Below are positions 1 through 6,162 of a stretch of 57,403 nt of DNA, in pieces (the first letter of the stretch is position 1; the number at the start of each line of letters is the position of its first letter). Source of the DNA: an uncultured Clostridia bacterium (GTDB taxonomy: Bacteria; Bacillota; Clostridia; Oscillospirales; Ruminococcaceae); contig CALXBC010000012.1 in NCBI GenBank assembly GCA_944386455.1, positions 1 to 57,403 on the forward strand, given 5' to 3'. The notes beneath the pieces were generated by a model. The model was given only the letters and a program-made list of their open reading frames with translations. It did no database searches and was not told where the DNA came from. The position numbers and the translations under genes are program-made.

Positions 1-68
1 CCCCTTTAGGGGTGTGGCCTGTAAAATGCCCTTCTAGGGCTCACTCAAGCCTCCGGCTTAGCCGGAGG
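1..68. other. Three stacked hairpins at the window edge, possible insertion-sequence end
   Basis: Three compact inverted repeats follow each other: CCCCT-TT-AGGGG (1-12), GCCCT-TCT-AGGGC (28-40) and CCTCCGGC-TTA-GCCGGAGG (50-68). There is no T-run after the last one, so a terminator is unlikely. Such clusters occur at the right end of IS200/IS605-type elements, where they overlap the guide-RNA scaffold of TnpB. That is inference, because any associated gene lies outside the window. The DNA from 69 to 143 shows nothing I can name. Confidence 0.35.
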
Positions 69-143
69 TTGTGACTAAATCACCTTATTCCGAACAGTTC
101 AAAAGGTATGCTTCACGGTCAAATGCGGCGTTCAGACAATCAT

Positions 144-362
144 TTAATCTGTCAGCAACAAATCTCTTGGAATAAAACCTTGTGCGCCGGAATCAATTAT
201 TACTCTGTAAAACACGTCTCGAACTGCCTGCGAAAAACCATACTGCGCCTGGCTTTCCCTCCATGCGTCCAATAGCCGAACCCGATGGCGCTGTACCTGT
301 TCTAATGTCATTGTGCTTATATCCAGCGTAATCAGCCGTTTTGCTGTCTGATACTTCATCAC
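144..362 (-). CDS. Small hypothetical protein, mobile-element type
   Basis: About 71 residues, unrecognised. Start is GTG at 362 or ATG at 359. Both overlap the TGA stop of the upstream gene (359-361), so the two genes are translationally coupled. The protein is charged and soluble with no membrane segment, and has an Arg-rich middle around residues 24-36. Tight packing with the next gene and the surrounding debris suggest accessory DNA from an integrative element. This is context inference; no domain is recognised. Confidence 0.5.
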   Translation of the reverse strand: MMKYQTAKRLITLDISTMTLEQVQRHRVRLLDAWRESQAQYGFSQAVRDVFYRVIIDSGAQGFIPRDLLLTD

Positions 363-691
363 GCCGCCTTATCCGCAACCAAAATGACGGTGGGTGTGCC
401 GGTCATTTCAAATTTGATTTCGGATTCGGTGATAGAGTGTTTGAGCAGAATCTGACGGTTTCCGTTTTCCATGAGGATATGCGTTGTTTTTCCTCTTCCA
501 AACGTCTGGGCTTTTTGTTTCAGATATTCTAATACCTGAATTTGCGAACGATAGATTTCCTTCTTTCTGTCCCGATCCTGCTGTTCACGCTGGCGTTTCC
601 AGGTATTTGTACGATAATTGCCGCTGAGGCTATCGATTTTTCCTAACAGACTTGTAATTTGCTTATCAATCTTCTGTATAACTTTTGTCAT
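359..691 (-). CDS. Small Lys/Arg/Gln-rich hypothetical protein
   Basis: 110 residues, not recognised. The N-terminal two thirds is highly charged and probably helical or coiled-coil (Lys-, Gln- and Arg-rich around residues 28-60). The C-terminal third is more hydrophobic and may be a small beta region. A plausible ribosome binding site (AAAGGATGAG) precedes the ATG at 691. It overlaps the following gene by a few bases. It resembles the accessory genes of conjugative elements in general character only; no homologue is claimed. Confidence 0.5.
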   Translation of the reverse strand: MTKVIQKIDKQITSLLGKIDSLSGNYRTNTWKRQREQQDRDRKKEIYRSQIQVLEYLKQKAQTFGRGKTTHILMENGNRQILLKHSITESEIKFEMTGTPTVILVADKAA

Positions 692-707
692 TTCTTCTCA
701 TCCTTTC

Positions 708-1205
708 TTAGCGGTGGTACTTGCAGATGTTTCCGATATGGTATGAAATACCCGGTGTTGCTTTACGCAGGAACTCATCCATCGTAAACAGGCTGCCACC
801 TAATAATACATAATCATCGTCATCATCATTGATTGCTTTCATTAAGTCCGAAGTAAGATTGCAGACCTCGTAAAAGCGGTGCAGATAATCGTCCTCAGTT
901 ACAGCGGCAAGGGAATGGGCCAGCTGATGAAACCTTCCATAACGGTCGGCAAAATGTCTGCCGGATGCCGCGTCTTCATTGAGAACAAAGACGGATTTCT
1001 TCAGTGTACCGAGATTTTCTTTTTTGAGCCACTTCCCGAAGGTCTGCAATGCATCGCTTTTTTCTTTTTCCTCCAAATCTTCTGTTACAGCGCATTTACT
1101 GATAAATACAGAATGTTCGCCAATCGTTGCGGCGTCCATCATACTGCGCGTGACAGGAGCAGTATCCACTTCATAAATGTTATAGTATTCGATGCATCTG
1201 CGGCA
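708..1205 (-). pseudogene. Truncated minus-strand gene, 5' end lost
   Basis: The C-terminal roughly 165 codons look like real coding sequence in this frame: an acidic, soluble protein with an Asp run near its end (residues DDDDDY) and a mixed helical pattern. Beyond about 1200 the frame stays open to 1475, but that part is antisense to the glycosidase-like fragment on the plus strand and has low-complexity, non-protein character. I read it as a gene whose 5' end was replaced at about 1200. Function unknown; it probably belongs with the two small genes downstream on the same strand. Confidence 0.45.
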
Positions 1206-1857
1206 CAGGTCGGCGGCAACCATGAGATCGTCTGGGAGTATGAGGGAAGCGCGGTTGCGCTTGATAATCTGACGATCGGCTGTGACCGTGCGGGCTGGTA
1301 TGGCGGCGGCACGATGATGTATCCGAACTATTTTGACGAAACGTTTTATGAGAAATATGCGGATTTCGCATATCGGGTAGCGGAGCATTACAAGGATGAA
1401 GACACCCTTGCAGCAGTGTCTGTCGGCGGCTTTGGCGTATACAGTGAGCCTTCGCTCAATGGTGATTTGGGCCAATGGGAAGCCTACGGCTATTCACTGG
1501 ACCGCTATATGGAACACATTGAGCGCTGCGTAGACCTGTTTAAAGATGCGTTCGGCGACAGCAAGACAGTGATCCTGTCCGCCTATTTGGAGGTGCTGCC
1601 AGGCGAAAACGGCAGCGATCCGCTTTATCTCAGCAACAAGCTGATCAACTATGCGGTTGACAACGGGGTTGCGATCAAAACAAACAGCCAGCAGGCGATG
1701 CTGACTGAGCATGGCGGAGAAAGCGGCATTTATTGGGCATATGCCATCAACCGCTATAAGCACCGTGATGATGTTCTGGTGTTCCATGAAACGGCCGCCC
1801 AGTGTGCAAATCCAGATACGGCAAGCTATTCCGGACATCCGCTTAGCATGGTAAACC
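1205..1857 (+). pseudogene. Internal fragment of a glycosidase-like TIM-barrel protein
   Basis: About 215 codons resemble the catalytic barrel of a glycoside hydrolase. Visible traits are an Asn-His-Glu segment at the left junction, a Tyr-rich loop, a strand reading VSVGGFGVYSEPS (putative substrate-facing strand), and several Trp/Tyr residues. There is no start codon with a ribosome binding site, and neither terminus of a complete enzyme is present. Both ends stop at junctions with unrelated sequence. The GH assignment rests on residue pattern only; the exact family is unknown. Confidence 0.45.
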
Positions 1858-2240
1858 GTTACAGGTTTATTCTCAACGAACTGGAAGGGGAAGCGCTGTC
1901 TGGCAGGAAAGAATCAGAAGAAATCTGCCGGGAGATGCTTCGCAAATTTCCTGCGGAGTTTGTTGTCCTCACATTAGGCCCGCGCGGAGCGATCTATGCA
2001 GACCGTTCCGGAACGACAAGGCAGGCTGCATACGATGTGCCGGTCGTCGATACAACCGGTGCCGGCGATACTTTCACTGGATATTTTCTGTCAGCTTTTG
2101 CTCAGGGAAAAAACCGGGCAGAATGTTTGAAATGGGCGAATGCGGCGTCTTCACTTGCTGTTGGCAGGGAAGGAGCAGCTGCCGGAATACCGTTGCATGA
2201 AGAAGTGGCCAGTTTTTTAACCAGCCGGGAAGATAGATAA
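1858..2240 (+). pseudogene. C-terminal fragment of a PfkB-family sugar kinase (ribokinase type)
   Basis: The frame enters at FILNELEGEAL, a typical mid-protein PfkB strand. It continues through the anion-hole/catalytic signature DTTGAGDTFTGYFLSA and the Ala-Ala-Ser-rich helix after it, then stops at 2240. The catalytic Asp of GAGD is intact, but the N-terminal substrate-binding half is missing. In-frame fusion to the glycosidase-like fragment has no functional sense, so this is a remnant. The upstream junction is near 1858. Confidence 0.7.
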
Positions 2241-2256
2241 CTTGATTGCATACACA

Positions 2257-2298
2257 GAAAACAGGATATTGGCAGATTATTGCCAATATCCTGTTTTC
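2257..2298. terminator. Bidirectional terminator hairpin
   Basis: A perfect 18-bp stem (arms 2257-2274 and 2281-2298) with loop GATTAT. The outer stem carries an A-run on the left and a T-run on the right, so it can terminate transcripts from both sides. It lies between the kinase fragment (plus) and the AraC gene (minus). Confidence 0.75.
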
Positions 2299-2322
2299 TA
2301 TGTAAAAATAAATGTACATCCT

Positions 2323-3108
2323 TTAAATATCGATGACAAAATGATCTGCATGGTTTTTGTCCATAATCATTCGATAACGCTGGGGGGTGATCTGACAACG
2401 CTCTCGGAATATTTCCACGAACTTCGACGGAGAATGAAAGCCGCAGTTCAGACCGATTTCCTTGATCGTGAGGTCGGTTTCCACCAGCATCTGTTTAGCC
2501 AGGTTAATACGAAAATTGATTTGCTGCTGCTGCATGGGCTGCCCAAACTTTTCCGTGTATAGATGGCGTATTCTGCTGGGACTGTAACCAATTGATTCAG
2601 CGAGAATGTCAAAGTTAATCTTCTGGGTACAATATTCCTTGATATAGGTGTGAATATACCGCAGTGTTTCATCCTGCATTTTAGCGGCTTTTCCGCCGTA
2701 GCGAAATACCCATATCAGAAGCTCTGCCATCATGTGATTGAGCATTTCAGTCGTGTCCTCCAGTCCGCGGCTGTACTCCTTCTGCATGTGCAAAAAAACG
2801 TCCATAATGTTGCCTACAAGCTCTTCGTCGCAGCTGATCAGGTAATTTTCCTGTATTTTCAGGGGAATATTGGTTTCAAACAAGCAGAAATAAACTTCAG
2901 TAGGCTCAAAGGAAAACTCATCGTGTTCTACTTCCTTTGGTATGATGGCAAGACTGCCGTCCGTGTATTCGTAGATTTCTCCATTGATAGTTGTACGGCC
3001 TTTTCCGCTTTTATAAAACACGATTTCATGATACTGATGTTTTTGAAAAGGAACAAAATGACCTTTTGGATGCTGATATGCTAAAAAAGTTTTGAGATTA
3101 CATTCCAA
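2323..3108 (-). CDS. AraC-family transcriptional regulator with N-terminal cupin
   Basis: DNA-binding regulator, 261 residues from a TTG start at 3108. The N-terminal half is a cupin-like sensing domain (His and Glu residues in a beta-rich stretch, then EVEHDEF). The last ~100 residues are the paired helix-turn-helix AraC domain: first HTH around ILAESIGYSPSRIRHLYTEK, second ending GFHSPSKFVEIF and the conserved TPQRYR tail. I chose TTG at 3108 because AAGGCGG sits 8 nt upstream and a good promoter covers the in-frame ATG at 3165. The ligand is unknown; loss of the neighbouring sugar genes may have left it without its targets. Confidence 0.8.
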   Translation of the reverse strand: MECNLKTFLAYQHPKGHFVPFQKHQYHEIVFYKSGKGRTTINGEIYEYTDGSLAIIPKEVEHDEFSFEPTEVYFCLFETNIPLKIQENYLISCDEELVGNIMDVFLHMQKEYSRGLEDTTEMLNHMMAELLIWVFRYGGKAAKMQDETLRYIHTYIKEYCTQKINFDILAESIGYSPSRIRHLYTEKFGQPMQQQQINFRINLAKQMLVETDLTIKEIGLNCGFHSPSKFVEIFRERCQITPQRYRMIMDKNHADHFVIDI

Positions 3109-3136
3109 TATCGGCACCGCCTTTAAAGTTTTTCTT

Positions 3137-3165
3137 ATTTTACCATAAAATGACTTCCATTTCAA
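3137..3165 (-). promoter_or_regulatory. Promoter of the AraC gene
   Basis: On the minus strand TTGAAA (3165-3160) and TAAAAT (3142-3137) are 17 bp apart, followed by AAGGCGG and the TTG start at 3108. From 3166 to 3384 I see no gene, only AT-rich spacer. Confidence 0.6.
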
Positions 3166-3384
3166 CAGAATTTATTTAACATTATGTGCATCATTAAAAT
3201 AAATACAGGAGGAACGCGCCTGAAAATGGAACCAAAACTGCTTTATCTATATTTTTAAGTTTTTTCTAGGAAAATGAAGAGCCTGCTATCCCGTTGCACA
3301 AAATAGAATTGGAGAATAGCATCTAAAAACGAAAAAAGCGGCAGTTTTCAGTATCCTGCTTACAGTGTTCAAAATTATCTTGAT

Positions 3385-3430
3385 ATGCCAAAGGCACCTG
3401 AAGCAATCATGCTTCAGGTGCCTTTGGCAT
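3385..3430 (-). terminator. Terminator of the tspO transcript
   Basis: A perfect 20-bp stem (3385-3404 with 3411-3430, loop AATCAT). The right arm begins at the stop codon of the TspO gene, so the hairpin forms immediately after translation ends. There is no strong T-run on the minus side. Confidence 0.65.
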
Positions 3431-3891
3431 TAGTTCAGAAGATAAATAGACAGATTCAGATATCCTGCAAAGGTCACCCACAGCAGATATGGAATCATGA
3501 GAAGTCCGGCCGGCTTTTGGATCCGATAAAACAGGATCAGTGTGATCCATATCAATACCCATAAGAGTACCAGCCAGAGAAAGGCAAAGAAAAACTGTTC
3601 CAGATTAAAAAAGAAAACAGGCCAGAAAAAATTGACGAGCAGCTGAATGCCGTATACAGTCAGGGCGGTACGGCCGGACTTTTCAGAGACCAGCACCAGA
3701 TAGGATGCGGCTCCCATCATAAGATAGAGAATGGTCCACGCTACGGGAAACAGCCAGCCAGGAGGAGACAGCGGCGGCTTTTCAACGGTTTCAAACAGTC
3801 TCATACCGTCCCGTGTCAAAAAGGCGGCAGTTCCGCCGACAGCGAGCGGAAGGATAAGACAGGGAACAAGCTTTTTCCATTCTATTTTCAC
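3430..3891 (-). CDS. TspO/MBR family membrane protein
   Basis: Five-helix membrane protein of the translocator/benzodiazepine-receptor family, which binds porphyrins and other planar ligands. About 153 residues, normal for the family. Visible hallmarks: the PPLSPPGWLFPVAWTILY motif after helix 1, Trp/Asn-rich helix 3, and the closing PYLLWVTFAGYLN signature of helix 5. Start GTG at 3891 is preferred because GAGGTG lies 6 nt upstream; a TTG at 3909 is in frame but lacks a site. It stands alone between a regulator and a prophage-like module. Its role in an anaerobe is unclear. Confidence 0.85.
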   Translation of the reverse strand: MKIEWKKLVPCLILPLAVGGTAAFLTRDGMRLFETVEKPPLSPPGWLFPVAWTILYLMMGAASYLVLVSEKSGRTALTVYGIQLLVNFFWPVFFFNLEQFFFAFLWLVLLWVLIWITLILFYRIQKPAGLLMIPYLLWVTFAGYLNLSIYLLN

Positions 3892-3958
3892 TGAGATCAC
3901 CTCAGTCAATATTGTATGCCTTTCGGCTTCGGTCTATGCTCGCTTTTATTGTTGCGGA

Positions 3959-4429
3959 TCAGGACAGGATGTCCGTTGGAAGTTCTAATGATTGTAAGGC
4001 TTTCAGATGCAGACGCATGACCTGTTTGGAACAGTAGTTTAGCTCTTCTGCGATTTTTTCCCAGGTTTCGCCCATAATGTACCGCTGCCAGAGAAGAATC
4101 CGGTAGGTTGTATCGGGCAGTCCTGACAGAGTTTTTTCAATGCTCAGCCGAAGGTCTACCAGTCGGTCGATATCTGTATTGATCTGCCCGGCCAGCGCCT
4201 CAATTTTATCATAGCTGAACTGGACTCTGTCAGCAGGGCCGGCTCCTCCTGTACCCACGGCCGAATATGAGGCTGTCACTTTCTGGGAAAAGGATTTCCA
4301 TTGTGCAAGCCGTTCTAAATTCCAGTTGATTTCCTGGTTGAGCTTTTGATACCGTTCCAAAAAATTCCTTTTTTTCTCTTCATCTTTGGCGGTTTGCACT
4401 GTCTTTTCTCCCTTTTTTCCCTCAGTCAT
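3959..4429 (-). CDS. DUF1492/ArpU-like phage-type regulator
   Basis: About 156 residues. The N-terminus is Lys/Glu-rich and probably coiled (about 1-55). The C-terminal part, DTTYRILLWQRYIMGETWEKIAEEL followed by a recognition helix, looks like sigma region 4 / HTH, as in DUF1492 and ArpU regulators of phages and conjugative elements. Start ATG 4429 has AAGGAAGG upstream and overlaps the stop of the preceding zinc-ribbon gene by 8 nt. With that gene it forms a two-gene unit under the divergent repressor-controlled promoter. Family placement is by pattern. Confidence 0.6.
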   Translation of the reverse strand: MTEGKKGEKTVQTAKDEEKKRNFLERYQKLNQEINWNLERLAQWKSFSQKVTASYSAVGTGGAGPADRVQFSYDKIEALAGQINTDIDRLVDLRLSIEKTLSGLPDTTYRILLWQRYIMGETWEKIAEELNYCSKQVMRLHLKALQSLELPTDILS

Positions 4430-4562
4430 CTGTGCGCCGCCCTTCCTTTCTGATCTGCTGGCCAAGCTCTTTGATCTGACGTACTACCTTTAATTTGTCA
4501 TAGCACTTGCTGCAGATGTTCATTTGTTTGGTTTCCTTTCCGCAGTATTTACATTCCATCAT
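4422..4562 (-). CDS. Very small zinc-ribbon protein
   Basis: 46 residues from ATG 4562 (second ATG at 4559), with AAAGGA 10 nt upstream. Two CxxC knuckles (CKYC near residue 4 and CSKC near 18) precede a basic C-terminal helix, so it probably binds one zinc and perhaps nucleic acid. First gene of the divergent early transcript of this module; the downstream gene overlaps it. Function unknown; such peptides are common in the early regions of phages and ICEs. Confidence 0.6.
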   Translation of the reverse strand: MMECKYCGKETKQMNICSKCYDKLKVVRQIKELGQQIRKEGRRTDD

Positions 4563-4631
4563 TTTAATTTTTTCCTTTCTTTGCGCGGCAGGCGGGCAGC
4601 TTCCTGTTCCATGCAATATTTTGTAAAATAT

Positions 4632-4683
4632 ACGATATACAGTTTACAATAATAATTATATATGGTATAATGTATATTGTCAA
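4632..4683 (-). promoter_or_regulatory. Consensus early promoter flanked by inverted operator copies
   Basis: The minus strand carries TTGACA (4683-4678), 17 bp, TATAAT (4660-4655), a perfect consensus. A 16-bp motif occurs twice in opposite orientation: ACGATATACAGTTTAC at 4632-4647 (plus) and ACAATATACATTATAC at 4680-4665 (minus), 13 of 16 identical. One copy overlaps the -35, the other lies just past the start point. This is what an operator pair for the adjacent XRE repressor should look like; binding is inferred. Confidence 0.6.
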
Positions 4684-4737
4684 CAAAAAGATTGGAAAAA
4701 AATGGAAATACGATTTTCATTTTCTTTCCTGATTTGC

Positions 4738-4743
4738 TATAAT
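4738..4743 (+). promoter_or_regulatory. -10 element for the repressor gene
   Basis: TATAAT at 4738-4743 lies 32 nt before the repressor ATG. The -35 is poor (TTTTCA near 4714-4719, 18 bp spacing), which suggests a weak or activated promoter. Confidence 0.4.
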
Positions 4744-4775
4744 AGAGCCAGAAGGGAATAAGGGGGAAGCTTTCA

Positions 4776-5237
4776 ATGTCATTGGAAAATCAGATCAGGG
4801 ACAGAATTCTGCAAAACTTTAAAAGTGTGCGCTCTTTTGCACTTTCAGTTGGACTGCCATATACCACGGTAGATACGATGCTGAAAAAAGGTATACGGTT
4901 TTCCAGCGTAGAACTGGTAAGCAGGGTCTGCCACGGATTGGGACTGGACCTGGGGGCGCTGGCGCGGGGAGAGATGAAGGTCTCTCCCGGGCTGCCGACC
5001 GGTTTTATATCGGATGGCGAACGGGAGCATATTCGCCGCTATCGCGCATTGGACAGACATGGCAAACATGCAGTAGACGTCTTGCTTGCGCTCGAATTGG
5101 AACGTGTGGAAGCCACTCGTCCGTGTGATACGGGTATTCCGGTGGCCGCACGTTCAAAAGACGGCGGCAGTCATCGAATCACGCCCCGCCGAGACTTCAG
5201 CAGCGAAGAACTGGAAGAGGAGGAATCGGAATTTTGA
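4776..5237 (+). CDS. XRE-family repressor (ImmR/cI-like)
   Basis: 153 residues. An N-terminal helix-turn-helix (about residues 15-60: SFALSVGLPYTTVDTMLKKG, then SVELVSRVCHGLGLD) is followed by a linker and an acidic C-terminus. GGGGGAA precedes the ATG. It overlaps the next gene, an ImmA-like metalloprotease, by four bases. That arrangement is known from ICEBs1 and related elements, where the protease destroys the repressor on induction. The likely target is the divergent promoter at 4655-4683. No integrase or conjugation gene is visible nearby. Confidence 0.8.
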   Translation: MSLENQIRDRILQNFKSVRSFALSVGLPYTTVDTMLKKGIRFSSVELVSRVCHGLGLDLGALARGEMKVSPGLPTGFISDGEREHIRRYRALDRHGKHAVDVLLALELERVEATRPCDTGIPVAARSKDGGSHRITPRRDFSSEELEEEESEF

Positions 5238-5905
5238 CACTGACTCAGCAATATATTTCTCTTTATCATCTGGCGGAGCAAACATTGCTTCAGTCAAATA
5301 TTTCTGCGTTTCCGGTTGACCCGGTTCGGCTTTGCAAAAAAAATGGCGTACTGGTTACTGGCTACGAGAAGTTTTCCGTCGTATCCGGCACACCGTTACA
5401 GGAACTGCTCGCCATATCCCAAGACGGCTTTTGTATGCGCTATCAGGAACGGCCGGTTATTGTATATAACCATGACGTCTCCAGTCCGGGACGAAAGAGA
5501 TGGACGGTATTGCATGAATTAAGCCATATCCTGCTCGGCCATATCGATCAACAGCATTTGAATATATATGAACGCAGACAGGATGTGCGCCGCCGGATGG
5601 AAGCCGAGGCTGATATCCTGACAAAATGTCTGATTGCGCCGCTGCCTGTGGCCTTGGTCTGCCATGTCAGAGATGAAAAGGAACTGCGGTCGCTTTTTGG
5701 CCTTTCGGCTGAGGCAGCACAAAACCTGTACCGGGATTACCGTTATCTATGCGCCCGGCGCAGAATCTTGGCGCTTGATGCAGAACCGCTTTTGGCCAGT
5801 TGTCCGCGTTTTTTCATGGAATGGCGTTTGAAGCAGCTGGAACTTTCCAGGGAACAACGGCGCAGTATACTGGTAACGCCCACGCTCGAAGAATTGAAAG
5901 ATTGA
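5234..5905 (+). CDS. ImmA/IrrE-family metallo-endopeptidase
   Basis: 223 residues. The zinc protease motif HELSH is at residues 94-98 (HExxH), in the usual place for the family. Members cleave a partner repressor and so switch on element genes; the partner here should be the gene just upstream. The start is TTG at 5234, overlapping the repressor stop (TTGA), with GAGGAGG about 12 nt upstream, so the two proteins are made in a coupled fashion. The C-terminal ~80 residues are Arg-rich and helical. Induction signal unknown. Confidence 0.8.
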   Translation: MTLTQQYISLYHLAEQTLLQSNISAFPVDPVRLCKKNGVLVTGYEKFSVVSGTPLQELLAISQDGFCMRYQERPVIVYNHDVSSPGRKRWTVLHELSHILLGHIDQQHLNIYERRQDVRRRMEAEADILTKCLIAPLPVALVCHVRDEKELRSLFGLSAEAAQNLYRDYRYLCARRRILALDAEPLLASCPRFFMEWRLKQLELSREQRRSILVTPTLEELKD

Positions 5906-5984
5906 TTGCTGATTCTTACAAATGACCGACTGGAAAACTTTCAAAATTCTTACTTTTTGCCCTGCACATAAAAATTTCATAATT

Positions 5985-6107
5985 TATTTAGAAAGTGCCG
6001 CTGCGACTATAATATAATAAACACAAATAAAGTTGAAAACGATAATAACTGTTTTCTTCCGATGTATTTCTTTTGCCATTTTGGCAGCAAGCCGGTCGGC
6101 GGCTTGC
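5985..6107 (+). promoter_or_regulatory. Candidate promoter and leader hairpin of the P-type ATPase
   Basis: TATAAT at 6008-6013 with only a weak -35 gives a leader of about 150 nt. The leader contains the stem GCAAGCCG/CGGCTTGC (6087-6107). I looked for the manganese (yybP-ykoY) riboswitch core GGGGAGTA and did not see it, so the leader is unassigned. Confidence 0.35.
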
Positions 6108-6162
6108 CGTTATGGTATCATAAAGACAGTTTTAGAATAAGCAAAGAACGGAAGGGTTTAAA

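Noticed and set aside
708-1475. 255-codon minus-strand protein as a complete gene
   Set aside because: Its first ~90 codons are antisense to the glycosidase-like fragment; only the part up to about 1205 looks like real coding sequence.
6014-6162. Manganese riboswitch before the P-type ATPase
   Set aside because: The conserved GGGGAGTA-type core was looked for and not found.
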